The position numbers and the translations under genes are program-made. From contig CM043702.1 of assembly GCA_023935145.1 (NCBI GenBank), forward strand, positions 106,999,088-107,063,087: a DNA stretch of 64,000 nucleotides, given 5' to 3'. Source of the stretch: Bretschneidera sinensis (lineage: Eukaryota; Streptophyta; Magnoliopsida; Brassicales; Akaniaceae). This document shows, piece by piece, positions 10,346-23,653 of this stretch. Each line of letters begins with the position of its first letter. Position 1 is the first letter of the stretch. Below the pieces are notes generated by a model. It was given only the letters and a program-made list of their open reading frames with translations. It was not told the DNA's origin and did not search any database.

Positions 10346-12219
10346 TGATAGACCGTTTATTTCGGTCATCAACAAACCCTGCAGAAGATTGTAGTAAAGT
10401 GATTAGTAGGGTATCGTTATTGGCCGGGGATTGCGGGTACTCTATACTAAAGAGTCATAAAAATAATAAATGATTTGATTGGTTTAATTAGCAGTTTATA
10501 AACAAATATAAATCTACATCTATTAACATTACACAAGATTAGGGGGTTTTCATGATCTGATTTTTCTTTTACTAACTTTACTAAGGAAATTAAAGAACAA
10601 TTATTTACAATTGATCATTTTCTCTCACAATTCAGAAAATCAAGTTTGTTAAATGACTAATCAAATTGTTTCAATGTAGACAACGAATTCGTGCCTCAAT
10701 CACATATCAGAATTGAATCAAAGTGCAAGCCTAAAGAGATCATGCACTTTATAAATTCCTTCTTAGATAATCACTAAGCTTAGGAAAAGTCCATCAGCTA
10801 GTTATTTTGTTTAAGCAATCAAGTTAATACTCAGCGCATCCTTACAATTACTTAAACAAATCATTAAGATCAAAAGCAATTATGATTTAATAACATGTTC
10901 CTTATTCCTATGAAAAAGTCCATGGATAAAGAACATGCAATTTCCAGAACATTGGCTATTGTTCATAGCTTTTACCACTTTAAATCGTACTCCAGATCAA
11001 TTAGGTGATCGAAAGTGCGATTATGGCTTCAATGATTTGCAATATCAAAGTTTTCAATATAACAGAACTGAAAATTCAACATATGTAATGAATTAATATG
11101 TCTACATATCATGAACAATTCAAAAACATTAAAGAATAAATCTGAAAATTAACCAACTCATTGAATTAATAATAATCTCTAACATAAGAATCCAAGGCTG
11201 AAACAATTAAAAAGAATAGCCGTAAGGGGTACACTTCTTGAACACACTCAAGGAAGCTTGAGATGTTAATGGTGATGAACCTCACGGCTATGATGATAGA
11301 TGAAGGAGAACACATTTTGGAAAAGTCCTAATGTGCTCACAATTGGAGAAGGAATGGTGGAGTGTTTCAGCCTTTTGCTTCTTGAATTTTGAGTAGAGAT
11401 GGTTCCAAGAGAAAAGATGATCTCTTTCAGCTTACAAACACCCTATTTATAGAGCTTAGAACAACCCTCTAAGCTTAGGAAAAGCAAGAAAATAATGCTA
11501 AAAACAAGCCATGAAACATGCAAGGAAACAATCCCTAAAACATGCAAAGAATCAAGGAATGGCCAAAAGTAAGAAAGAGGAATACAATCCCGAAATTTCA
11601 GGAGGACCCAACTAGTAGAATTCAAACGGTCATATATTCTTCCACACATCTCCAAATGAGCTGAAACTTGTTGAGCTGGAAAGAAGACGTCTTGAACTTC
11701 AATTTGGACCTAAGAAAGTCTCAAAAATGATATTGTTTGGGCCTGTTATGATGGGCCAAAATCCAGTAGGCTGTTGCATCCGAATCTTCCTCTACTTTGG
11801 GCTTGGACCTTGCACCTTGCTTAGTTGACAAGGGATTATGTGATTTTTTGTTGGGCAAGCCCATGTTAGGTTGGACATACCCATGTCACTAATGGACTCC
11901 AATATTCTCTTGTGTTTTGACACATCATCCAAATAATTCCAAGGTGGAACCCTACAAAGAAATCAGCAAATAATAGATAAGGAAAGTTTCCATAACTAGA
12001 AAAGTTTCTTAGAATGATAAGACTATTTTCTTAATCAACTTAGATTTCCTAAAGTAACTAGGAAAACTCATTTTCGCGCCTTATTTTACCATTCCCACGT
12101 TCACAAGCTTTTTAAATACTAAGAAAAGAAACTAAGCTCAAAATAACAAAGTTAAGAGAATTGCAAAGCCAAATAGGGTAGGAAATGCATTAAAAACGTA
12201 ACACAAAGTGTTCCTATCA
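10346..12219 (-). repeat. 3' LTR of element H
   Basis: 1874 bases; on the plus strand from TGATAGACCGTTTATTTCGG to GTGTTCCTATCA. Full-length, inverted relative to the P LTR. Confidence 0.95.
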
Positions 12220-13934
12220 AATTCCCCCACACTTAGCTTTGGCTAGTCCCTTAGCAAAACAACAGTATGTAACCTAGTAGAATCTCAAGAGAAACAACAT
12301 AAACTAAATGACACCACAATGACATAACACAAATTAAATGACTCTAATCCTTCCAACTTATGTCTCAGAGATCCTTTAGGTAATATGGCATAATAAAGTA
12401 CGGAGAGCACAAGTTTACCTCAAATAAACAAGCTACGGAGTTATTAAGATTATATAACATTCGTACTTTGAGCGTGTGTATGTGAATAATCAGCAAAGAG
12501 TAAGTGTAATATGCCACCCTCGAGTTAATGCACAAATAGTATCAAATTTTACTTCTCACAATGCATCACTCTGGTTTTCACTCATTTAAATGTGGTGCTA
12601 GCTATACTAATTACTCAATCACTTGTGAAAACAGTTTAAACCATAGGCTTGCTTGTGCACCCACTCTCCACATCAAAAACAGAACATCAAAGGATCAGGA
12701 GGTCTTTGAAAGGGTTGTAATGGGGCTAAAGGGTCAAGGTTTCATAAGAAAGAAGAGAAAGGATGTCACAAAATTTCCTTAGAACTAGAAAGCATTCAAT
12801 AACGTCATAAATAGATCATCATTATTAAGTACCACGTTTCCATCACAATAGGGTAGATTTAATCACTTTGGCTTTCAACTTGCTTTAAAGACTCATAATT
12901 CTCCCAATTCTTCAGAACTTGTATTTTTTTGAAACACAACAATTTTTTTTTTCCTATTACTCCTTTTATCTTCTTTTTTTTTTGTTTTTTTGTTTCTTTT
13001 TTTCCGAAACAACCACCTTAGAACCATATGGAATTCCCCCACACTTATGCTTTTCCACCATCTCCACATTACAAATCAATTATACAAGATCCAAGCTCCC
13101 TAGTTCTAAGGAAAAATGGTAGGTAAAGTGTTTAAGTTCGTAAGGGTAAATGAATGTGGGTTAATGAAGAAAATAAGCTAATTCAGGCTCAAAATGGTAT
13201 CTAGGGGTCAAATCATGATCAGGTTAAAGGCTATTTAGTCATGGTGGTAAAATCCTAATTTGCCTCCGTCTTCTCCAAATCTGAACATGTACGATCGTCT
13301 CAAGTGGTTTAAAAGCAAGTTCTAGAAAACATTATATTCACAAGATGCACTCAGAAGAGAATTTGAATTGATATGCATAATGAATCAATTATAAGGCTCA
13401 AAAAACTCACAAATATTGTGGGATTATGCAAGTATCATTCAATATGTCTCCATGCTTCACTCTAAGGCAACAGATTACTCAAATCAAGGCTAATGTGCAT
13501 CAAAATTTCAATTTCCAAGTATGACTACAATATAAGCAAATTAACTCCATTTCTTGTTTTATCTTTAAAAGTATGCTCAAACTCTTTAAAAACCATTAAG
13601 AATCAGTTTCATCATTGAGTTGGAAGAGGTCCTAAAACCTAAAAAGCAATGATATGACTCAAAAAGATGTAAATCCCTCTCCCACACTTAAATGGTACAT
13701 TGTCCTCAATGTATATCAGAATAAGCATGTAATATAGAATATAAACATGGGTAAGGTATTTACGAAAATCACACAAGACAAATAACATATAAAGATCAAC
13801 CAACGTAAATGGAAGAGAGAAAGAAAATGCAAATCTGTGTTAATGACTCCTCCACAGCTTCGGTTGAATTGGGTTGCCTCCCAAGCAGCGCTTTAATGTT
13901 TACAGTCTTTCAGCCTAGACTTTGTACCTTGTTT
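12220..13934 (-). other. 3' non-coding region of element H with duplicated polypurine tract
   Basis: No coding capacity. The polypurine tract TAAGTGTGGGGGAATT (minus strand, 12220-12235) abuts the LTR, and the same 16-mer recurs at 13032-13047. The GGGAC-loop hairpin is 12238-12259 (7 of 8 pairs), the TACATTG/CAATGTA hairpin is 13696-13713, and the post-pol motif GGGTTGCCTCCCAAGCAGCG is 13871-13890. A T-rich low-complexity run lies at 12945-13003. Confidence 0.75.
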
Positions 13935-16900
13935 TTAGTCCTTTGTGAGTGGCACCTCTAGGAGGGGTACATCCTCCACAGTATGCTCCTCAAAAGCCTC
14001 ATAGTAAGGTTTCAAGCGATGACCATTCACCTTGAATTCATTTCCAGTTTTGTCACTTTTTATCTGCATAGCACCATGAGGAAAAATATTAGTGACAATG
14101 AATGGACCCACCCATCTAGAACGTAACTTACCAGGAAAAAGTTTAAGTCTAGAATGGAAGAGAAGAACTTTTTGGCCCACAACAAAGCCCTTGCCACGGA
14201 TCATCTTATCATGAAAAGCTCTAGTTTTCTCCTTGTAGATCCATGCACTATCATATGCCTCGTTTCTGATTTCCTCAAGTTCATTCAGTTGGAGTTTTCT
14301 ATGTAAACCAGCCTCATCAATGTCCATGTTGAAAGATTTAACAGCCCACCATGCCCTATGCTCAAGCTCAACTGGTAAGTGACACGCTTTACCATAGACA
14401 AGTCTGAATGGAGACATCCCAATTGGCGTCTTGTAAGCTGTCCTATAAGCCCAAAGTGCATCATCAAGTCTTTTACTCCAATCCTTTCGTGTAGGGCCCA
14501 CAGTCTTCTCCAAAATCCCCTTAATCTCACGATTTGAGACCTCTGCTTGTCCACTCGTCTGAGGATGATAAGGTGTTGCCACCTTATGAGTCACTTTGTA
14601 CTTCTTGAGCAAGGCCTCAATTGTACGGTTGCAGAAGTGTAATCCACCATCACTAATAATCACACGAGGCATTCCAAACCTAGCAAATATGTTAGATCTC
14701 AAGAAATCTACAACAACTTTAGAGTCATTAGTTCTGGTGGCTTTAGCCTCCACCCACTTAGACACATAATCAACAGCCAAAAGAATGTAAAGAAACCCGT
14801 TAGATGAAGGAAACGGCCCCATGAAATCAACGCCCCAAACATCGAAAATCTCAACAGTTATAATATGGGCCATGGGCATCTGATCCCTAGAGCCTAAATT
14901 ACCTGTCCTCTGGCACCTGTCACAAGTCATGCAATACAAGTATGCATCCTTAAAAATAGAAGGCCAGAAAAAACCACAATCTAATACCTTACGAGCTGTC
15001 CTACGAGCACCAAAGTGTCCACCACAAGACTCAGAATGACAAAAGGCAAGTATCGATTTATGCTCAGATTCAGGGACACACCTCCTAATGATTTGATCAC
15101 TACAATGCTTCCACAAATAAGGTTCATCCCATATGTAATGCCTAGCCATATACTTAAGTTTTTCTTTATTAGAACGAGGTAAAGTGTCAGGAAATTGCCT
15201 AGTAACTAAATAATTCACAATATCAGCATACCAAGGCTCACTTACCTCAATCCCAAAGAGCTGCTCATCTGGGAATGATTCTTGCAGGGGTAGGACGTCC
15301 TCCTCATGAACAAGTCTGCTCAAATGGTCAGCTACCAAGTTTTCACTCCCCTTCTTGTCCTTGATCTCCAAATCAAATTCTTGAAGCAAAAGCACCCATC
15401 TAATCAGTCTCGGTTTGGCCTCCTTCTTTGTCATCAGATACTTCAAAGCTGCATGATCAGTATAAACAACAACTTTAGTTTGAAGTAAATAAGAGCGAAA
15501 TTTATCTAAGGCAAAAACAACAGCAAGGAGCTCTTTTTCAGTTGTGGAATAGTTTAGTTGAGCATCATTGAGTGTCCTAGAGGCATAGTAGATGGCATAG
15601 GGCTTCTTGTCCATTCTTTGTCCCAAAACAGCCCCAACGGCGTAATCTGAGGCGTCACACATCAATTCAAAAGGTAAGGACCAATTAGGTGGAGACATGA
15701 TGGGAGCAGTAGTCAATAACTCCTTCAGCTTCTCAAAAGCTTTCTTGCACTCCTCATCAAACTCAAAGAGAGTGTCCTTCTGAAGTAAACGGCACAAGGG
15801 CCTTGATACATTGGAGAAATCCTTGATAAACCTCCTGTAAAATCCTGCATGACCAAGAAATGAACGAACCTCTCTCACACAAGTGGGAGAGGGTAAGTAA
15901 CGCACAAGATCTACCTTAGATTTATCAACCTCAATCCCCCTAGCAGATATGATATGTCCTAAAACAATCCCTTGAGTCACCATGAAGTGACATTTTTCCC
16001 AATTTAGAACCAAGTTTGTTTCAACACAACGTTTCAGAATAAGTTCCAAATTTCCTAAGCATGCATCAAAATCTCTACCAAAGACACTAAAATCATCCAT
16101 AAAGACCTCAATGATATTCTCGATGTATTCAGAGAAAATGGAGAGCATACAACGTTGAAACGTACCTGGTGCATTGCACAATCCGAATGGCATACGTCTG
16201 TAGGCATAAGTGCCAAAAGGGCAAGTGAAGGTGGTCTTCTCTTGGTCCTCTTGCGCTATACAGATCTGGTTGTACCCACTATATCCATCCAAAAACCAAT
16301 AAAAAAGATAACCAGCTAACCTCTCGAGCATCTGATCGATGAAGGGCAGAGGGAAATGGTCCTTTCTTGTTGAAGCATTGAGCTTCCTATAGTCTATGCA
16401 AACTCGATAACCAGTTACCACTCTTTGAGGTACAAGCTCATTCTCCTAATTCTTTACCACAGTAACTCCTGACTTCTTTGGCACAACTTGAATAGGAGAC
16501 ACCCACTTGCTATCTGAAATAGGGTAAATAACGCCACAATCAAGTAACTTAATTACCTCATCTTGCACAACCTTCATCATAGGTGGATGTAGGCGTCTCT
16601 GGGCATCTCTGGTGGGTTTGGCACCAACCTCCAACAGGATCCTATGGACGCACATGGTTGGGCTAATTCCCTTGATATCTGCCAAAGTCCAACCAATGGC
16701 GGTCTTGTACTTCTTTAGAACGTCCACAAGCTTCTTTTCTTGGTCCTCCTCCAACTTCGAGGATATAATAACAGGTAGCGTCTCCTTGTCCCCCAAAAAG
16801 ACATACTTCAAGTGATCTGGCAAAACCTTAAGCTCAAGTGTAGGGGCCTGTATCACTGAAGGTAAAATTTTGTTAGTGGAAATAGGAAAGGACAAAGGAG

Positions 16901-17132
16901 GAATAGACCTTGGTAATATGGGTCGGGCCTCAAGGGAGGCTACGGTTTTGATCACAATGGGCTCTTCAGCCTTTTCTAACTCAGCCCTAGAAATGGATTC
17001 TCCATTCTCAGTATAACCAACTCCTTGAGAGAGTGTTACTTTCAACTCATCCTCTTCCATTGCTTCCAAAAATTTCTGCGCAAGTGAGCTAATATCATCA
17101 ATAGAAAAACAGGGTTTAATGTCAGTCAATGG
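13935..17132 (-). pseudogene. Element H pol: RT, RNase H, integrase; one nonsense codon, 5' truncated
   Basis: The downstream 828-residue block (13935-16421) contains the RT core with YSGYNQ and the catalytic [10 protein letters not shown], RNase H ([22 protein letters not shown]), integrase HHCC zinc region, core with [14 protein letters not shown] and GQAEVSNRE (all three acidic residues D, D, E kept) and the C-terminal [11 protein letters not shown] domain. The upstream block (16446-17129) is the protease-RT linker and RT start. The two are separated by a GAG to TAG change at 16446-16448. The protease and gag are missing beyond 17132. By eye nearly identical to G pol. Confidence 0.9.
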
Positions 17133-18455
17133 AAGAAGATATGACCGTTTGAATTCTACTAGTTGGGTCCTCCGAAAATTTCGGGATTGTATTCCTCTTT
17201 CTTACTTTTGGCCATTCCTTGATTCTTTGCATGTTTTAGGGATTGTTTCCTTGCATGTTTTAGGGATTGTTTCCTTACATGTTTCATGGCTTGTTTTTAG
17301 CATTGTTTTCTTGCTTTTCCTAAGCTTAGAGGGTTGTTCTAAGCTCTATAAATAGGGTGTTTGTAAGCTGAAAGAGATGATCTTTTCTCTTGGAACCATC
17401 TCTACTCAAAATTCAAGAAGCAAAAGGCTCAAACACTCCACCATTCCATCTCCAATTGTGAGCACATTAGGACTTTTCCAAAATGTGTTCTCCTTCATCT
17501 ATCATCATAGCCGTGAGGTTCATCACCATTAACATCTCAAGCTTCCTTGAGTGTGTTCAAGAAGTGTACCCCTTACGGTTATTCTTTTTAATTGTTTCAG
17601 CCTTGGATTCTTATGTTAGAGATTATTATTAATTCAATGAGTTGGTTAATTTTCAGATTTATTCTTTAATGTTTTTGAATTGTTCATGATATGTAGACAT
17701 ATTAATTCATTACATATGTTGAATTTTCAGTTCTGTTATATTGAAAACTTTGATATTGCAAATCATTGAAGCCATAATCGCACTTTCGATCACCTAATTG
17801 ATCTGGAGTACGATTTAAAGTGGTAAAAGCTATGAACAATAGCCAATGTTCTGGAAATTGCATGTTCTTTATCCATGGACTTTTTCATAGGAATAAGGAA
17901 CATGTTATTAAATCATAATTGCTTTTGATCTTAATGATTTGTTTAAGTAATTGTAAGGATGCGCTGAGTATTAACTTGATTGCTTAAACAAAATAACTAG
18001 CTGATGGACTTTTCCTAAGCTTAGTGATTATCTAAGAAGGAATTTATAAAGTGCATGATCTCTTTAGGCTTGCACTTTGATTCAATTCTGATATGTGATT
18101 GAGGCACGAATTCGTTGTCTACATTGAAACAATTTGATTAGTCATATAACAAACTTGATTTTCTGAATTGTGAGAGAAAATGATCAATTGTAAATAATTG
18201 TTCTTTAATTTCCTTAGTAAAGTTAGTAAAAGAAAAATCAGATCATGAAAACCCCTAATCTTGTGTAATGTTAATAGATGTAGATTTATATTTGTTTATA
18301 AACTGCTAATTAAACCTATCAAATCATTTTTTTATTATTTTTATGACTCTTTAGTATAGAGTACCCGCAATCCCCGGCCAATAACGATACCCTACTAATC
18401 ACTTTACTACAATTTTCTGCAAGGTTTGTTGATGACCGAAATAAACAGTCTATCA
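17130..18455 (+). repeat. 5' LTR of element C, truncated at its 5' side
   Basis: Equivalent to 8580-9886 of the P LTR; the first 570 or so bases are missing. It has one extra 24-base promoter repeat (17226-17301) relative to other copies of this family. Confidence 0.92.
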
Positions 18456-18457
18456 AA

Positions 18458-18475
18458 TGGCACCGTTGCTGGGGA
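18458..18475 (+). other. Primer-binding site (tRNA-Asp type) of element C
   Basis: TGGCACCGTTGCTGGGGA, two bases after the LTR end, two mismatches to the tRNA-Asp complement. The leader 18476-18681 shows no other feature. Confidence 0.9.
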
Positions 18476-18681
18476 TTGCAAAATCTCTACATTTTAGTGT
18501 CATCTAACTTGTTAATATTCTTCTTAGCATATAATATAACTTGTGTTTTACTTGATTGCAATTTTAGCATGTGACTTCCTTAAAACCATTTGTAACATTT
18601 GTAAGGGAAGCTCATTATTATTTGTATTTCAAAATTTAACTTATATATTGATTCCTTTGCTTTTGTTATTTAGGTCGATGA

Positions 18682-21651
18682 ATGTCAGCAGTTAGTAGAA
18701 AGACTCAAGAACTTAGAAAACGTTTGGCTTTACTAAAAGAAGTTGCACTTTCTACAAATCAACCCCCACCTCACCAAGAAGGGAGGTTAGAGTCGGAGGA
18801 GTCAGATAATTTTTCACATCACTTGCCAGACGAGGAAGAAGACATACCTGACTTAGAAGACGCAAGTAAGGAAGATGAAGTACCAATGGCTGAAACTATT
18901 AGGCAAATGTCTTCTTCAACTGATTGGGGAGCTGCACCAACTTGTATTACTTATCCAGAACCAGCAATTGGCAAGATAGCTGAGTTCGAACTGAAGAGTG
19001 GGTTCTTGCACCATTTGCCCAAATTCCATGGGCTTACTAATGAAGATCCTCACAAACATCTCAAAGAGTTCCAGTTTGTGTGTTCAAGTATGTGCCCACA
19101 AAATGCGGATCTCAACGTTCTGAAGCTGAAGTCATTCCCTTTTTCACTTGAAGATAGGGCAAAGACTTGGTTGTTTGATCTGCCCTCGGGTTACATCAAC
19201 ACATGGGAGAAGCTGATGACTGAGTTTCTGACTAAGTACTTCCCTGCCTCAAGGATTACTGTCTTGAGGAAGCAGATAACTGGAATTGAGCAAAGGAAGG
19301 ATGAGGCGTTCTATGCCTACTACGAGAGATTCAAGAGCTCAATTGCATCATGTCCTTCACATGGGATGAAAGAAGGGAATCTTCTCACTTATTTTTATGA
19401 GGGACTTCTCCCCCTCGAACGTCAATTGTTAGATGCTGCTGCCGGAGGTTCTTTTGTCGATAAGACACCTGATGTTGCTAAGGAGTTACTCGCCCAACGT
19501 GCTCTTAATTATCAACAATACTAGGGAGTGTTAAACTCCACTCATGGGGTGAATGAGGTATCTTCTAACTCTGCTCTTGAGGAAAAAGTTAATAAAATGT
19601 CTACTCTTCTGTCTCATGTACTGAACGTGAATGGAGCACAAGTACAACAAGTTGCTCAAATCTGTGGTGTTTGTTGTACTCAAGGGCATCCAACTGACCA
19701 ATGTCCCCAACTGATCAACAATGGAGGATGGGAGTCTCTTAACGCTGTTGGGTTTCAAGGTGATCAAGGTGGACAAAGGTACAACCCTTTCTCTAACACA
19801 TATAACCCTGGGCTTAGAGATCACCCTAATTTTCGTTGGGCCAACAATGATAATGTTCAGAACCCTCAAGGTCAAGGGCAAGTGTTTCCACGCCCTCCAG
19901 GTTTGTTTATGAGGCCTCAGGTACCTCAAAACTTTGTCCCTAATCCTATTGTACCTACAAATTCTGTTGCTTCTAATTATGATGAAATTTTAAAGTCTCT
20001 TGCTCAAGGGCAACAGAATTTAACTACTGCTACTCAAGCACTTGTTACAGGTCAACAGGCTCACACTAAGGATATTGCAGAGCTGAAGAAGCAATTGGGA
20101 CAAGTGGTGGACTTCATGGGGAAGATAACGGAGGGTGGAAAATTGCCTAGCAACACTGTTCCCAACCCAATTATCGAGCAAGCTAAAGTTGTTACCACAA
20201 GGAGTGGCAAGACCCTTGTGGATGTTCTTAAAACTCAAAAGAAAGCCAAAGTGACCCACCATGAGGAAGAGGACGTTGAGAGCACCAAGAAGGAAATACA
20301 GAAAGATCCCACCACCACAATGGCGGAAATGATTGGTCCTCCATCATCTGAGAATGCTTTAAAACCTCAAGGTAACAAACAAAACCCTAAACACTCTTTT
20401 GATTCTAATCCTTTTGCTCGTGTACCTTTTCCTAGTAGGTTTGCCAAAACCAAGAAGGATGAATCTGATCAGGCCATCTTGGAGATTTTTAAGAAGGTAC
20501 AAGTCAACATGCCTTTGATTGAGTGCTTAAAGCAAGTGCCAAGATATGCCAAGTTTCTGAAGGAGCTTTGCACTACAAGGAGGCAGACTCGTGAGAAAGA
20601 GGTGGTGAAGTTGAATGAGACAGTCTCTGCTGTCATCCAAAGGAAATTGCCACCAAAGCTTAAGGATCCAGGGAGTTTTTCTGTTCCTTGTGTGATTGGT
20701 ACCAACAAATTTGATAATGTCATGCTAGACTTAGGAGCTTCAATTAACGTGATGCCTTATAGTCTTTATGCTTTTTTAGAGATAGGTGCACTTAAAAGTG
20801 ATAATGTTGTTATCCAATTGGCTGATCGATCTAATAAGTATCCTAAAGGATACGTTGAAGATGTTCTTGTGCAAGTAAATCAACTCATTTTTCCTGCAGA
20901 CTTCTATATCATTGATATGGAAGATTCGCCCCTAAATTCTACTCTGTTGCTTTTAGGGCGCCTATTCATGAGGACTGCAAGAACAAATATCGATGTTTTT
21001 GAGGGAACTCTAACCATGGAATTTGATAATGAAGTTATACGCTTCAACATCTTTGAAGCCATGAGGTATCCATTGACTGACATTAAACCCTGTTTTTCTA
21101 TTGATGATATTAACTCACTTGCGCAGAGATTTTTGGAAGCAATGGAAGAGGATGAGTTGAAAATAACACTCTCTCAAGGAGTTGGTTATACTGAGAATGG
21201 AGAATCCATTTCTAGGGCTGAGTTAGAGAAGGCTGAAGAGCCCATTGTGATCAAAACCGTAGCCTCCCTTGAGGCCCGACCCATATTACCAAGGTCTATT
21301 CCTCCTTTGTCCTTTCTTATTTCCACTGACAAAATTTTACCTTCAGTGATACAGGCCCCTACACTTGAGCTTAAGGTTTTGCCAGATCACTTGAAGTATG
21401 TCTTTTTGGGGGACAAGGAGACACTACCTGTTATTATATCCTCGAAGTTGGAGGAGGACCAAGAAAAGAAGCTTGTGGACGTTCTGAAGAAGTACAAGAC
21501 CGCCATTGGTTGGAATTTGGCAGATATCAAAGGAATTAGCCCAACCATGTGCGTCCATAGGATCCTGTTGGAGGATGGTGCCAAACCCACCAGAGATGCC
21601 CAGAGACGCCTACATCCACCTATGATGAAGGTTGTGCAAGATGAGCTTTGA
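18682..21651 (+). pseudogene. Element C gag-protease with one nonsense codon, ends at a deletion
   Basis: One continuous frame apart from a TAG at 19522-19524 (GAG in G). Gag capsid region at residues 80-240 ([32 protein letters not shown]), zinc knuckle [14 protein letters not shown], the [17 protein letters not shown] block, then the retroviral-type protease with active site DLGAS and the LLLGR motif (here LLLGRLF). The frame shows that gag and pol are ancestrally a single reading frame in this family. It ends in DEL-stop where a deletion removed the RT core and most of RNase H (about 370 residues relative to G). Confidence 0.9.
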
Positions 21652-21977
21652 AGTATCTGATTACAAAGAAGGAGGCCAAACCGAGACTGATTAGATGGGT
21701 GCTTTTGCTTCAAGAATTTGATTTGTAGATCAAGGACAAGAAGGGGAGTGAAAACTTGGTAGCTGACCATTTGAGCAGACTTGTTCATGAGGAGGACGTC
21801 CTACCCCTGCAAGAATCATTCCCAGATGAGCAGCTCTTTGGGATTGATATAAAAAGTGACAAAACTGGAAATGAATTCAAGGTGAATGGTCATCGCTTGA
21901 AACCTTACTATGAGGCTTTTGAGGAGCAATATGTGGAGGATGTACCCCTCCTAGAGGTGCCACTCACAAAGGACTAA
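21652..21977 (+). pseudogene. Element C remnants of RNase H and integrase C-terminus
   Basis: After the first deletion the RNase H tail ([14 protein letters not shown], then [13 protein letters not shown]) is read, with a stop TAG near 21728. At about 21847 a second deletion of about 400 residues joins LFGI to the integrase end ([20 protein letters not shown]). No catalytic residue of RT or integrase survives. Confidence 0.85.
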
Positions 21978-23653
21978 AAACGAGGTACAAAGTCTAGGCT
22001 GAAAGACTGTAAACATTAAAGCGCTGCTTGGGAGGCAACCCAATTCAACCGAAGCTGTGGAAGAGTCATTAACACAGATTCGCATTCTCTTTCTCTCTTC
22101 CATTTACGTTGGTTGATCTTTATATGTTATTTGTTTATTGTGATTTTCGTAAATACCTTACCCATGTTTATATTCTATATTACATGCTTATTCTGATATA
22201 CATTGAGGACAATGTACGATTTAAGTGTGGGAGAGGGATTTACATCTTTTTGAGTCATATCATTGCTTTTTAGGTTTTAGGACCTCTTCCAACTCAATGA
22301 TGAAACTGATTCTTAATGGTTTTTAAAGAGTTTGAGCATACTTTTAAAGATAAAACAAGAAATGGAGTTAATTTGCTTATATTGTAGTCATACTTGGAAA
22401 TTGAAATTTTGATGCACATTAGCCTTGATTTGAGTAATCTGTTGCCTTAGAGTGAAGCATGGAGACATATTGAATGATACTTGCATAATCCCACAATATT
22501 TGTGAGTTTTTCGAGCCTTATAATTGATTCATTATGCATATCAATTCAAATTCTCTTCTGAGTGCGTCTTGTGAATATAATGTTTTCTAGAACTTGCTTT
22601 TAAACCACTTGAGACGATCGTACATGTTCAGATTTGGAGAAGATGGAGGCAAATTAGGATTTTACCACTATGACTAAATAGCCTTTAACCTGATCATGAT
22701 TTGACCCCTAGATAGCATTTTGAGCCTGAATTAGCTTATTTTCTTCATTAACCCACATTCATTTACCCTTACGAACTTAAACACTTTACCTACCATTTTT
22801 CCTTGGAACTAGGGAGCTTGGATCTTGTTTATATTGATTTGTAATGTGGAGATGGTGGAAAAGCATAAGTGTGGGGGAATTTCATGTGGTTATAAGGTGG
22901 TTGTTTCAGAAAAAAAAAAAAAAAAAAAACTGTTGTGATTCAAAGAATACAAGTTCTGAAGAATTGGGAGAATTATGAGTCTTTAAAGCAAGTTGAAAGC
23001 CAAAGTGATTAAATCCACCCTATTGTGATGGAAACGTGGTACTTAATAATGATGATCTATTTATAACGTTATTGAATGCTTTCTAGTTCTAAGGAAATTT
23101 TGTGACATCCTTTCTCTTTTTTTTTTATGAAACCTTGACCCTTTAGCCCCATTACAACCCTTTCAAAGACCTCCTGATCCTTTGATGTTCTGTTTTTGAT
23201 GTGGAGAGTGGATGCATAAGCAAGCCTATGTTTTAAACTGTTTTCACAAGTGATTGAGTAATTAGTATAGCTAGCACCACATTTAAATGAGTGAAAACCA
23301 GAGTGATGCATTGTGAGAAGTAAAATTTGATACTATTTGTGCATTAACTCGAGGGTGGCATATTACACTTACTCTTTCTGATTATTCACACACACACACA
23401 CTCAAAGTACGAATGTTATATAATCTTAATAACTCCGTAGCTTGTTTATTTGAGGTAAACTTGTGCTCTCCGTACTTTATTATGCCATATTGCCTAAGGG
23501 ATCTCTAAGACGTAAGTTGGAAGGATTAGAGTCATTTAATTTGTGTTATGTCATTGTGGTGTCATTTAGTTTATGTTGTTTCTCTTGAGATTCTACTAGG
23601 TTACATACTGTTGTTTTGCTAAGGGACTAGCCAAAGCTAAGTGTAGGGGAATT
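21978..23653 (+). other. 3' non-coding region of element C
   Basis: Post-pol motif AAAGCGCTGCTTGGGAGGC at 22018-22036, TACATTG/CAATGTA hairpin 22199-22216 followed by a purine run, inner polypurine-tract copy 22866-22881, poly-A 22912-22929, a CA microsatellite at about 23387-23401, GGGAC-loop hairpin 23614-23635 and the terminal polypurine tract TAAGTGTAGGGGAATT 23638-23653. No coding signal. Confidence 0.75.

Larger units (their letters stand above)
10346..17132 (-). mobile_element. Element H: 3' half of an Athila-like retrotransposon
   Basis: Minus-strand element with 3' LTR (10346-12219), polypurine tract, 3' non-coding region and pol up to 17132. Gag, PBS and 5' LTR are absent. At 17130-17132 its sequence passes directly into the middle of the plus-strand LTR of element C through a shared TGG. 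It was inserted into P gag after TCTTC; no right-hand target duplication remains. Confidence 0.88.

Noticed and set aside
23387..23401. CA microsatellite (also 46153-46169) as a regulatory Z-DNA site
   Set aside because: Short and variable between copies (GTGTGTATG in H); ordinary microsatellite drift.
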